Below, piece by piece: positions 7,625 through 14,055 of a stretch of 14,055 bases of DNA; within the stretch, counting starts at the first letter, position 1, and every line of letters begins with the position of its first letter. Where the stretch lies: the NCBI GenBank assembly GCA_023212695.1, contig JALCCG010000408.1, positions 1 to 14,055 of the forward strand. Reading direction: 5' to 3'. A program made the translations under genes and the position numbers. The DNA comes from Sporisorium sorghi. Its lineage: Eukaryota > Basidiomycota > Ustilaginomycetes > Ustilaginales > Ustilaginaceae. Below the pieces are notes generated by a model. The model saw only the letters and a list, made by a program, of their open reading frames with translations. It was not told the DNA's origin and made no database searches.

Positions 7625-10114
7625 ATGACGGACAGCACAGAGCAACAGCTGCCACCCGAGGCAGAATCGTCTCGCTACAGGCCCATCAAACGTCTTGATG
7701 AAAGCGTCGTCAATCGCATCGCAGCGGGAGAGATCATCCACCGCCCTGCCAATGCACTCAAAGAGCTCATCGAAAACTCGCTCGATGCCGGCTCCACTTT
7801 GATCCGCATCACTCTCAAGGAAGGTGGCATCAAGATGCTTCAGATCCAAGACAACGGCTCCGGCATCCAGCCCTCCGACTTGCCTCTGCTATGTGAACGC
7901 TTTGCCACGTCCAAACTGCGGGACTTTGGCGACCTCGAGAGCATGTCGACGTTTGGCTTCAGAGGAGAAGCACTTGCCAGTATCAGCTATGTCACAGCCT
8001 CGATGAATGTCGTCTCCAAAACGCGGCACCAGGATTGCGCCTATCGAGCCTACTATGCCAATGGCAGTCTCGCCTCGCCCAAACCAGGACAGAGCAGCGA
8101 CCCAAAACAGTGCGCAGGCACCGATGGTACGCTCATCACCGCCGAAGATTTGTTCTACAATGTACCTCAGCGCCGCAGAGCCTTGCGCAGCGCCGCCGAC
8201 GAGTACAATCGCGCGCTCGACGTTGTCTCCAAATACGCCGTGCACTATGGTGGCAAAGGCGTCGGTTTCGTCTGTCGAAAAGCTTCCAGCAATGCCACCG
8301 ATCTCAACACACCCTCCTCGCCCACCAACTCGACGCTCGACACCATCCGAATCCTTCACGGTAATACGGTCGCGCGAGAGCTGGTTGAGCTCAAGGATGT
8401 CGTCGATGACAACCTCGGCTTCCAGTGTCAAGGATGGATCAGCGGTGCCAACTGGAGCAGCAAGCGTACCACATTGCTCTGCTTTATCAACAACCGTCTC
8501 GTCGATTGCCCCTTGCTCAAGCGATCCATCGAAGCGCTCTACGCTACGCTCTTGCCCAAAGGTGGACATCCATGGGTCTATCTCTCCATTTCGATCAACC
8601 CGGCCAACGTCGACGTCAATGTCCATCCCACCAAAAAGGAGGTCCACTTCCTGCACGAAGACGAAATCGTCGAGCACATCTGCCAGGCGGCGGGCAATCG
8701 ACTAGCCGGCGCCAACTCGAGCAGAACGTTTGCCTTTTCGCAAGCTGTATTGCCGATCTTGGCTCCTGATGCTGGTGTCATTGCGACCTCTTCAAACGTT
8801 GCTTCCCGGCCTGACGAGCAGACCTCGAGACCATCTCTTGGAGAGACCAAAAGTAGCAGCAGCAGCAACAGCAGAGCGGCGAGCGGTAGCAGTAGCCCCG
8901 CCCATGTCGTTCGTACCTCGGAGAGTTCCGGTCCTGTCTCGTCTTCGAAAGGCTACCCTCAGCACCTCGTTCGCGTCGATGCAAAGACGAGGACGCTGGA
9001 CGCCATGTTTGCCTCTAGCTCAAAAACAAACGGCAAGAAGCGCGCCTTGGACGCAGAGGGGCACGAATCGTCCTCGATTCCAGACGTGTTGATGGCAGAT
9101 ACGGCGGCTGAAGAAGACGAGTCGGAATCGGCATCTCACAGACGTGCAGCCATGCAAAGTAGCGACCCATTTGCCGATAGCAATGGCGGCGGCAGCAGCA
9201 GTCTGGCGTCCATGGTCAGACGCAGTCGTCAGGCGCTCAGTGTACGCATCCCGGACTCGGATTGCTCGCTCGCCTCTGTCCGGCATTTGCGCGCACAGAT
9301 CACAAAGGCTCAGCATCGCAATCTCACGGACGTGGTACAAAACCACACGTTTGTCGGCGTCGTCGATCTTGACAAGGGATTGAGTCTGATCCAGCACGAG
9401 ACGAGGCTGCTGCTCGTCAATCACGATGCCATGATCCGCGAGTTTGCCTACCAACTCGTCCTTCGTCAATTTGGCAGTCTCAAGCGTGTCCGACTGGATC
9501 CTGCGCCCAAGCTCGACGATCTCATCCGCCTCGGGTTGGAGAACACAACTGGCGTCCCGGAAGACGACACGGAGAGCATCGAGGCGACAAAGGACAAGAT
9601 CGCCAACTTGCTCCTCGAGAATGCCGAGATGCTCGAAGAGTACTTTTCGATCTGCTTGGATGCCGAGAAACGTACGATGGAGGCTCTGCCGAACTTGCTT
9701 CCCGGCGGCGGTGGTGCCAATGGGAGCGCCATCGAATTGGATCGCCTGCCTCAGCTGTTGGTCCGATTGGCGACGCGCGTCGACTGGCAGGACGAGCAAG
9801 AGTGTTTCGAGACATTTGCACGACAACTTGCATGGAGCTGCCTGCCTTGTCCGCCACTGCCACCGCCGCGGCTGCCATCGCCGTCGTCATCTTCGTCAGG
9901 GGCGATGGTTCAAGAGAAGGAGGAAGAAAAAGCGAAAGAAGCGCGACAGGAAAGAGAGGCCGAGGTGGAAACAGCAAAGAAGAGAGTCCAGCACTTGTGG
10001 TTCGACAGCATGGCCAAGTCGAGGGGCAAGTACGTGCCCAGCAAAGCGACGAATGAGTTTGTGGTCCAGGTGGCCAACCTTCCGGATCTGTATCGAGTCT
10101 TTGAACGATGTTGA
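7625..10114 (+). CDS. MLH1: DNA mismatch repair protein Mlh1 (MutL homologue)
   Basis: Predicted 829 residues. Mlh1 is the common subunit of the MutL heterodimers that act after MutS proteins have found a mismatch, in the nucleus. The N-terminal GHKL ATPase is intact: catalytic Glu47 and Asn51 in KELIENSLDAG, DNGSG at 76-80, FATSK at 93-97 and GFRGEAL at 111-117. The transducer domain ends near NVDVNVHPTKKEVHFLHE. A Ser-rich linker holds the conserved VRVDAKTRTLDAMF motif (about 448-461). The C-terminal dimerisation domain (about 553-829) ends in the hallmark LPDLYRVFERC; the terminal Cys of Mlh1 helps form the metal site of its Pms1 partner. The domain carries a low-complexity insert at about 740-786. 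The start is the first in-frame ATG, with A at -3; an upstream GTG extension is not used. It is longer than human Mlh1 (756) through the linker and the insert. No intron is needed. Confidence 0.96.
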   Translation: MTDSTEQQLPPEAESSRYRPIKRLDESVVNRIAAGEIIHRPANALKELIENSLDAGSTLIRITLKEGGIKMLQIQDNGSGIQPSDLPLLCERFATSKLRDFGDLESMSTFGFRGEALASISYVTASMNVVSKTRHQDCAYRAYYANGSLASPKPGQSSDPKQCAGTDGTLITAEDLFYNVPQRRRALRSAADEYNRALDVVSKYAVHYGGKGVGFVCRKASSNATDLNTPSSPTNSTLDTIRILHGNTVARELVELKDVVDDNLGFQCQGWISGANWSSKRTTLLCFINNRLVDCPLLKRSIEALYATLLPKGGHPWVYLSISINPANVDVNVHPTKKEVHFLHEDEIVEHICQAAGNRLAGANSSRTFAFSQAVLPILAPDAGVIATSSNVASRPDEQTSRPSLGETKSSSSSNSRAASGSSSPAHVVRTSESSGPVSSSKGYPQHLVRVDAKTRTLDAMFASSSKTNGKKRALDAEGHESSSIPDVLMADTAAEEDESESASHRRAAMQSSDPFADSNGGGSSSLASMVRRSRQALSVRIPDSDCSLASVRHLRAQITKAQHRNLTDVVQNHTFVGVVDLDKGLSLIQHETRLLLVNHDAMIREFAYQLVLRQFGSLKRVRLDPAPKLDDLIRLGLENTTGVPEDDTESIEATKDKIANLLLENAEMLEEYFSICLDAEKRTMEALPNLLPGGGGANGSAIELDRLPQLLVRLATRVDWQDEQECFETFARQLAWSCLPCPPLPPPRLPSPSSSSSGAMVQEKEEEKAKEARQEREAEVETAKKRVQHLWFDSMAKSRGKYVPSKATNEFVVQVANLPDLYRVFERC

Positions 10115-10264
10115 CGTAGCGCCGATGTCGACGCATGCAAATGCCAGAGTCAAACACATGCAACACAGACAGAGAGCAAGCAACTTTCATCATGACCGTG
10201 GCCAAGCAACAGTTTGTAATTCTTCCAGAAGAAGCCCGCCAAAATAGAGTCGCGAGGACTCTTG
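10115..10264. other. convergent intergenic region between MLH1 and ALG11
   Basis: These 150 bases lie between the two stop codons. Two genes ending toward each other over so short a distance must have closely spaced or overlapping 3' ends. No clear polyadenylation hexamer or extra gene was recognised. Confidence 0.6.
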
Positions 10265-12241
10265 TCATTGCTCCTTCTTCTCTTGCTGCTGTTGCTGCCG
10301 ATGCACTTTTGTCTGCTGAGACCGCTGCAATTTGCCCTCAAGCTTCCCCCACAGCTCCCTCTGCCACGCCTCGGTAAACGCCTTCCTCCCAAACACACTC
10401 TGCGCCCTCCGCCTCGCCGCGCTCCTCATCTTCTCCACCTTCTCCGGCTCGCTCGCCTGCAGATCGAAGATGCTCGCTAGCACATCTGCAAACTCTTCAA
10501 CGCTCTCTGCATGATACCCCACCGCCGTCCCTTCCTCTCGCTCCTCTCCCCCCTTCACCGGTACAGGATGATTCGCCGACGGCACAGCAATATCCAGCCA
10601 CGGCCCTGCGCTCCTATGACTAAGCGTAACCAGCCCAGCGGCCATGAACTCGACGACATTAATACCAAAATGCTCGTCCTTCATCGTGCTGATCCCCACA
10701 CTTGCCCGAGCGAGATGCTGGCAGATAGTGTCGTAGTTGGTATTGACGACGAACTCGACGTGCTTGTCTAGACCTAGTGACGTCGAGAGTGTGCGCAGCT
10801 TCTCGATGCGTGCCTCGTCGTCGGCGTTGCGGCAGCTGCCCATCATGATCAACTTGACGCCATTTTCAGCGAAGAGGTCTGGACGCGTTTCGAGCAGCTG
10901 CTTGAGCACGCGGAGCTGCGTGGGATGTTCCTTTTCCGGGCGGAACTGCGCGAGGCTGACGACGGTCCTGCTGTGCTGCGCGAGCGCAAACTGCGCCAGC
11001 TGGTCGGTATCGCACGGTGGGTAGACTTTCTCGACTTTCCTCCGCGTGAGCTGCTCCAGATGCGCGGTTGTCCAGCTCCCGTTGCCCACGACCACATCGG
11101 CGCGCCGCAACGCCCAACTGTACACCCGCGCGAACAGCCTATAGTACACCAGCTTCGCCCAGCTCCTGACCCTCGAATTCGCGGTGCGGGGATCGTTCGT
11201 ATGTCCCGCCTGGCGCGCCTCCACCCGCGCCAGCATATCCGTCGAGATCACCGGATAGTGCACGTACGCCGCCACAGGCAAGTCCCACGCCAAAAGCCGC
11301 ACCACGGGGTACGTGAACGCATACCCCATCGTATCCACCCACACATCGGGTACGAGTTGCGCTAGGGCTTCAAACCCGAGCCACACCGAGCCGTAGCTCT
11401 GCCCCAGCAGCGTAAACCGCGTCCATGTGGCGTCTTCCACCATCCACCGCCGCGTAAGCCCGACGAGCGCGACGCGCTGCGCATCGAGCGTGATCCCGAA
11501 CCGCGCTGATGCTTTTGCCAGGATCGCGTCTTTGGACGTGGCGGGGTAATCGCCGGTGTAGACGACGGCGACGCACAGCGGGTCCGTGGCGAGGTGGAAG
11601 GAGATCGCTTCGTACAGCACGCGCTCGCCGCCGCCGCCCGCGTTGCAGTACGGGTGGAAGAAGCCCAGGATCGTACGTGTCGGTGAGGTCTTTTCGTCGA
11701 TCGAGAGGCTGGCGAGGAGCTTGCGTCGCCGGCTGCGGTTGGTTCTGCGTACGCGACGTAGGGCTTTGTCGGCCACTTGGATCGCGCCGACCATGAACGA
11801 GAAGGTGATTAGGCCGAGTGGGAGCAGGAAGGGGGTGAGGAGGTTCTTGAGCGATGTGAGGATCGATGTGGTGTGGTGTGGCGAGGGGGCGAGGGTGGTT
11901 GTGGAGGAGGATGATGTGGAGGAGGCGGAGACGGTCGGCATGGTGTGGCTGAACACGGCTGCGGCGAGGAGCATGTACGCCGGGGCGGAGAGAGTGCGTG
12001 TCGACGGACCGCTTTTTCTAACCGTATTCTTCCTAGCCACCTCCCTCACCCCCCTCACAACCCATTCGAAGGCGAGCCAGAAGGAGGCGAGCCAGACGAA
12101 GCCGAGCCAGACGAAGGCGAGGTGCGTTTTGCGGTCGGTGGTGGTGGGGAGGAGGCAGAGTGATGACAGGTGGACGAGGATGAGCATGCCACTTACGAAG
12201 CCCAACGAGAGCGCGGTTTGCACGGTGATCAGTCGAGGCAT
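10265..12241 (-). CDS. ALG11: GDP-Man:Man3GlcNAc2-PP-dolichol alpha-1,2-mannosyltransferase Alg11
   Basis: Predicted 658 residues. Alg11 adds the fourth and fifth mannoses to the dolichol-linked N-glycan precursor on the cytosolic face of the ER. The ALG11-type N-terminal domain starts at GFFHPYCNAGGGGERVL (193-209) and includes TLLGQSYGSVWLGFEAL and VDTMGYAFTYP. The GT-B C-terminal half carries VSLAQFRPEKEHPTQL (428-443), GSCRNADDEAR and the donor-site EX7E motif at Glu523/Glu531 (EHFGINVVE). The hydrophobic segment at about 132-158, followed by an Arg-rich stretch, matches the single ER anchor of the family. The 130 residues before it are an unusual extension with further hydrophobic segments. 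Met101 (start at 11941, CACC before the ATG) would give 558 residues, near the yeast length of about 548, and is a real alternative. The C-terminus is Gln/Lys-rich. It is convergent with MLH1. Confidence 0.93.
   Translation of the reverse strand: MPRLITVQTALSLGFVSGMLILVHLSSLCLLPTTTDRKTHLAFVWLGFVWLASFWLAFEWVVRGVREVARKNTVRKSGPSTRTLSAPAYMLLAAAVFSHTMPTVSASSTSSSSTTTLAPSPHHTTSILTSLKNLLTPFLLPLGLITFSFMVGAIQVADKALRRVRRTNRSRRRKLLASLSIDEKTSPTRTILGFFHPYCNAGGGGERVLYEAISFHLATDPLCVAVVYTGDYPATSKDAILAKASARFGITLDAQRVALVGLTRRWMVEDATWTRFTLLGQSYGSVWLGFEALAQLVPDVWVDTMGYAFTYPVVRLLAWDLPVAAYVHYPVISTDMLARVEARQAGHTNDPRTANSRVRSWAKLVYYRLFARVYSWALRRADVVVGNGSWTTAHLEQLTRRKVEKVYPPCDTDQLAQFALAQHSRTVVSLAQFRPEKEHPTQLRVLKQLLETRPDLFAENGVKLIMMGSCRNADDEARIEKLRTLSTSLGLDKHVEFVVNTNYDTICQHLARASVGISTMKDEHFGINVVEFMAAGLVTLSHRSAGPWLDIAVPSANHPVPVKGGEEREEGTAVGYHAESVEEFADVLASIFDLQASEPEKVEKMRSAARRRAQSVFGRKAFTEAWQRELWGKLEGKLQRSQQTKVHRQQQQQEKKEQ
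12071..12124. repeat. 15-bp minisatellite in the ALG11 N-terminal extension
   Basis: About 3.6 imperfect copies of GGCGAGCCAGACGAA (units at 12071, 12086, 12101 and a partial at 12116). On the minus strand each unit gives five residues, producing LAFVW, LGFVW, LASFW, LAFEW in a row (residues 41-60). A repeat therefore encodes a Trp/Phe/Leu-rich segment that looks like a membrane helix. Confidence 0.85.
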
Positions 12242-12411
12242 CGTGCGCCGAGGTCTTAGACGACAGCCGGTGCCGACGATCCTGTTGCAGGCTGGGAAGG
12301 CGACAGTCGAATGGACGATGAGAGAAAGGTCGATGGTGGGAAGATGTGTGGAGAAGAAGCACACATCAAAAAGGGTCCGTGCAGAGGCAGAACTGAAGTG
12401 AACCAGGGATT

Positions 12412-12444
<33 letters not shown>

Positions 12445-12630
12445 GGACACTCGCAGAGCTTTGCGCTTTTTGACACCTTGGTCGATCGTCACTGAACCCC
12501 TCTCTCCCTTTGCCCCTCCCTTTCTCCTTCTCTCTCCCTCTACTCTTCCTCTTTTCATCCCCGGGGTACCTATTTGAACCATCACTGGTGAGCACGCATG
12601 CGCTCTTCCACCCCGCCGTATCGACAGCCC
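12242..12630 (-). promoter_or_regulatory. ALG11 promoter and 3' flank of the F-box gene
   Basis: These 389 bases lie between the ALG11 start and the stop of the next gene upstream on the same strand. A T29 run at 12416-12444 (A29 on the ALG11 sense strand) sits about 175 bases before the ALG11 ATG. Next to it is a C/T-rich stretch at about 12490-12555. Poly(dA:dT) tracts commonly keep fungal promoters free of nucleosomes. No other gene is visible. Confidence 0.55.
12416..12444. repeat. poly(T) homopolymer, 29 bases
   Basis: Twenty-nine consecutive T between two minus-strand genes. It explains the poly-Lys run if the ALG11 frame is read past its ATG, which is one reason not to extend that gene upstream. 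Confidence 0.95.
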
Positions 12631-13938
12631 TCATTCTCCCCAAACCATACACTCCAAAGCCCTCCTTCGCAGGAAGTTGGCGCGCTGTTCCCCCTCGTCA
12701 CTGTGCGTCGCCACAAAGATTTCGTCGTAGTGCCGTTTGCAAAGACCGTGCGGATACGTCGCCGAGTCTGACTGCAACTTCTCCCTCGGCGGCCCGACGG
12801 AGACGCATTCGGGACTAGCGATCTGTTGCCTCCCCATCGCCTTACCCGGGTGTGGCACTGTACTTGCCGTGATGCAACACCTTGGACACGTGGTAAAGAC
12901 GGCGGGGGGACCAAGAGGATGCGCTTCAGGTCCGCGACCTGGGTATTCATCAGAGCTAAGGCAGCCGTACCTTTTTTCGCCCACGGATATCCTGCGCAGA
13001 TGGTCACCGCATGGTTCCATCGGCAAGCACACGCCTATGTCATCTTGAACCTCTCTGCGAACTAGGCTCAAGATGCATGGCACCAAGATATGCTCGAGAT
13101 TGTTGCGCGTCTGACCAGTTGTGAGCAGGTCAGAGAAAAGCTTGGTGCATAAGGGCAAGTAAGGTGCGCGGAAACACAGTTTGCGAAGGTTGGGAAGTGG
13201 AGTAAGCAGTTGCACCGAGGCCGCGTCAAGACCGAAATCGCCCATCATGAGTGTCTCGAGGCGCGAGAGCCACTCTGTGATTCCGGGATGGGGATACTCG
13301 GTCGCCAGTAAAGCGAACGAGTCTGGCCAAGGCATTGTGACCGCCTCTTCCTCGATGTCGTCAAAGTATTCACCGCCGTCGATTTGAGTAACCGACCAGG
13401 CAAATTTTGCTGGTTGCAGGCGACGGAGGATATCGGCAACGTCAGCCATCCTGTCTCGCGAAAAGTTGATGAGCAGGCTACTAAGTTTCCTGTCGGGAGT
13501 AGGGGTGCCAAGGATGCCTTTATGGATGAGGCGCGCAAGGTGGGCTACGTGAGCTGCGTCGAACCCTGGGAGGTAGTTCTCGGGGAGCTGCTCCACGGTA
13601 TGGCCAGATTCCATGTACGTAATTTGTTCCATGGGAGGCTCTTCGACGGACAGGCTGCAAACATGTTGTGCGTACTCGGGGTGGTCCTCGAGACTCTCTA
13701 GCAGCGACCTGGATTCGTGGTAGCCTCGCCAGGTGAGGGTTCGATAGATGCAGGAAATAGCCACTCGGTGGATTCGAGAGCATACACAGAGTAGATCAGC
13801 TACCGGAGTGTCCGATTTTGGTCCCTCGACACCTTCGTGGGGCAAGGACAAGGCATAGTCGATGATGAGGGCTAGGATCTCGTCAGGCAAACGGAGGAGA
13901 GGAGGGGTTCGTGAAGGCGACTCTGCCGGCGCCTCCAT
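12631..13938 (-). CDS. F-box-like protein of unknown target
   Basis: Predicted 435 residues. An F-box-like motif at about 13-60 (PLLRLPDEILALIIDYALSL, then ADLLCVCSRIHRVAISCIYRTLTW) suggests a Skp1-binding adaptor of an SCF ubiquitin ligase. The middle is Leu-rich with scattered segments such as WLSRLETLMMGDFGLD and LTPLPNLRKLCFRAPYLP, which look like degenerate leucine-rich repeats, the usual layout of fungal F-box proteins. The C-terminal part has CPRC at 351-354, a lone Cys378 and CKRH at 400-403, a possible zinc-binding set; this is tentative. The start is the first ATG in frame, with A at -3, and lies only 14 bases inside a T32 tract. No specific orthologue is recognised. It could be a lineage-specific member of the expanded fungal F-box family; the substrate cannot be inferred. 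Confidence 0.7.
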   Translation of the reverse strand: MEAPAESPSRTPPLLRLPDEILALIIDYALSLPHEGVEGPKSDTPVADLLCVCSRIHRVAISCIYRTLTWRGYHESRSLLESLEDHPEYAQHVCSLSVEEPPMEQITYMESGHTVEQLPENYLPGFDAAHVAHLARLIHKGILGTPTPDRKLSSLLINFSRDRMADVADILRRLQPAKFAWSVTQIDGGEYFDDIEEEAVTMPWPDSFALLATEYPHPGITEWLSRLETLMMGDFGLDAASVQLLTPLPNLRKLCFRAPYLPLCTKLFSDLLTTGQTRNNLEHILVPCILSLVRREVQDDIGVCLPMEPCGDHLRRISVGEKRYGCLSSDEYPGRGPEAHPLGPPAVFTTCPRCCITASTVPHPGKAMGRQQIASPECVSVGPPREKLQSDSATYPHGLCKRHYDEIFVATHSDEGEQRANFLRRRALECMVWGE

Positions 13939-13950
13939 CGTCTCCGAGAT

Positions 13951-13952
<2 letters not shown>

Positions 13953-13984
<32 letters not shown>
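13953..13984. repeat. poly(T) homopolymer, 32 bases
   Basis: Thirty-two consecutive T directly upstream of the F-box gene start, reading as A32 in that gene's leader or core promoter. It marks a sharp change from GC-rich coding sequence to the AT-rich tail of the window. Confidence 0.95.
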
Positions 13985-13985
<1 letters not shown>

Positions 13986-14055
13986 GTGGTGTTTTGTTTT
14001 AAAAGGAGGTTAAAATGTTTGAGTGGATTTAATTATTAACAAAGGAAAAAGTTGG
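13985..14055. other. AT-rich, nearly C-free tail at the window edge
   Basis: By my count these 71 bases have about 30% GC and only one C on the plus strand, against about 20 G. Nothing else in the window looks like this. No reading frame or motif is recognised. It may be AT-rich intergenic DNA or poor-quality or foreign sequence joined through the T32 tract. Confidence 0.6.

Noticed and set aside
10883..10888. Further ACGCGT sites (here, and at 1414 and 4717) as cell-cycle boxes
   Set aside because: Two lie inside coding regions and one far upstream in the leader. Their number fits chance in GC-rich DNA.
12187..12197. GTAAGT donor-like site in ALG11 after residue 15, suggesting an intron over the N-terminal extension
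   Set aside because: The hexamer is a good donor, but none of the following YAG sites I checked (GGCTAG, GGTTAG, CCGCAG, TTCAG) restores the ALG11 frame, and none has a convincing branch point. The frame is open throughout.
12242..12652. ALG11 frame continuing upstream of its ATG
   Set aside because: The extension runs through the T29 tract as poly-Lys, has no conserved content and lies in the promoter.
1..14055. tRNA, rRNA, CRISPR, insertion sequence or telomeric repeats
   Set aside because: I looked for tRNA B-box-like sequence, regularly spaced direct repeats, transposase-like frames and TTAGGG runs by eye and found none. A tRNA or structural RNA scan would be needed to exclude small RNAs.

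Overview
The window looks like nuclear DNA of a basidiomycete fungus, most probably a smut (Ustilaginomycotina, Ustilago/Sporisorium/Pseudozyma-like). The reasons are long uninterrupted reading frames for typical eukaryotic proteins, a GC-rich gene body, long pyrimidine-rich leaders, and many microsatellites and homopolymer tracts. The taxon is an inference. No rRNA, tRNA, transposon or CRISPR was seen. Both ends look like sequence or contig ends: 72 T at the left, and T32 followed by 71 AT-rich, almost C-free bases at the right.

Layout: 1-2078 is a gene-free stretch of simple repeats that passes into a pyrimidine-rich leader. At 2079-6266 (+) is a large Rho guanine-nucleotide exchange factor with DH and PH domains, a Gly/Pro-rich linker and a C-terminal RanBD/WH1-like module. 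Convergent to it, 6455-7156 (-) encodes a histone-fold protein of the Dpb3/POLE4/CHRAC1 type with a very acidic tail. A 468-bp divergent promoter separates that gene from MLH1 (7625-10114, +), the DNA mismatch-repair MutL homologue. Convergent to MLH1, 10265-12241 (-) encodes ALG11, the mannosyltransferase that adds the last cytosolic mannoses to the dolichol-linked oligosaccharide. Upstream on the same strand, 12631-13938 (-) encodes an F-box-like protein of unknown target.

The genes are ordinary eukaryotic single units, not an operon. The one pairing that suggests shared biology is the head-to-head histone-fold gene (likely replication or chromatin) and MLH1 (replication-error repair). Their shared promoter holds an ACGCGACGCGT element resembling the MluI cell-cycle box. 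RhoGEF (cell polarity and wall), ALG11 (N-glycosylation) and the F-box protein are functionally separate.

I found no convincing novel multi-gene system. The most unusual points are the ALG11 N-terminal extension, whose hydrophobic segment is written by a 15-bp tandem repeat, the C-terminal domain of the RhoGEF, the overlapping upstream ORF at its start, and the odd sequence at both window edges.
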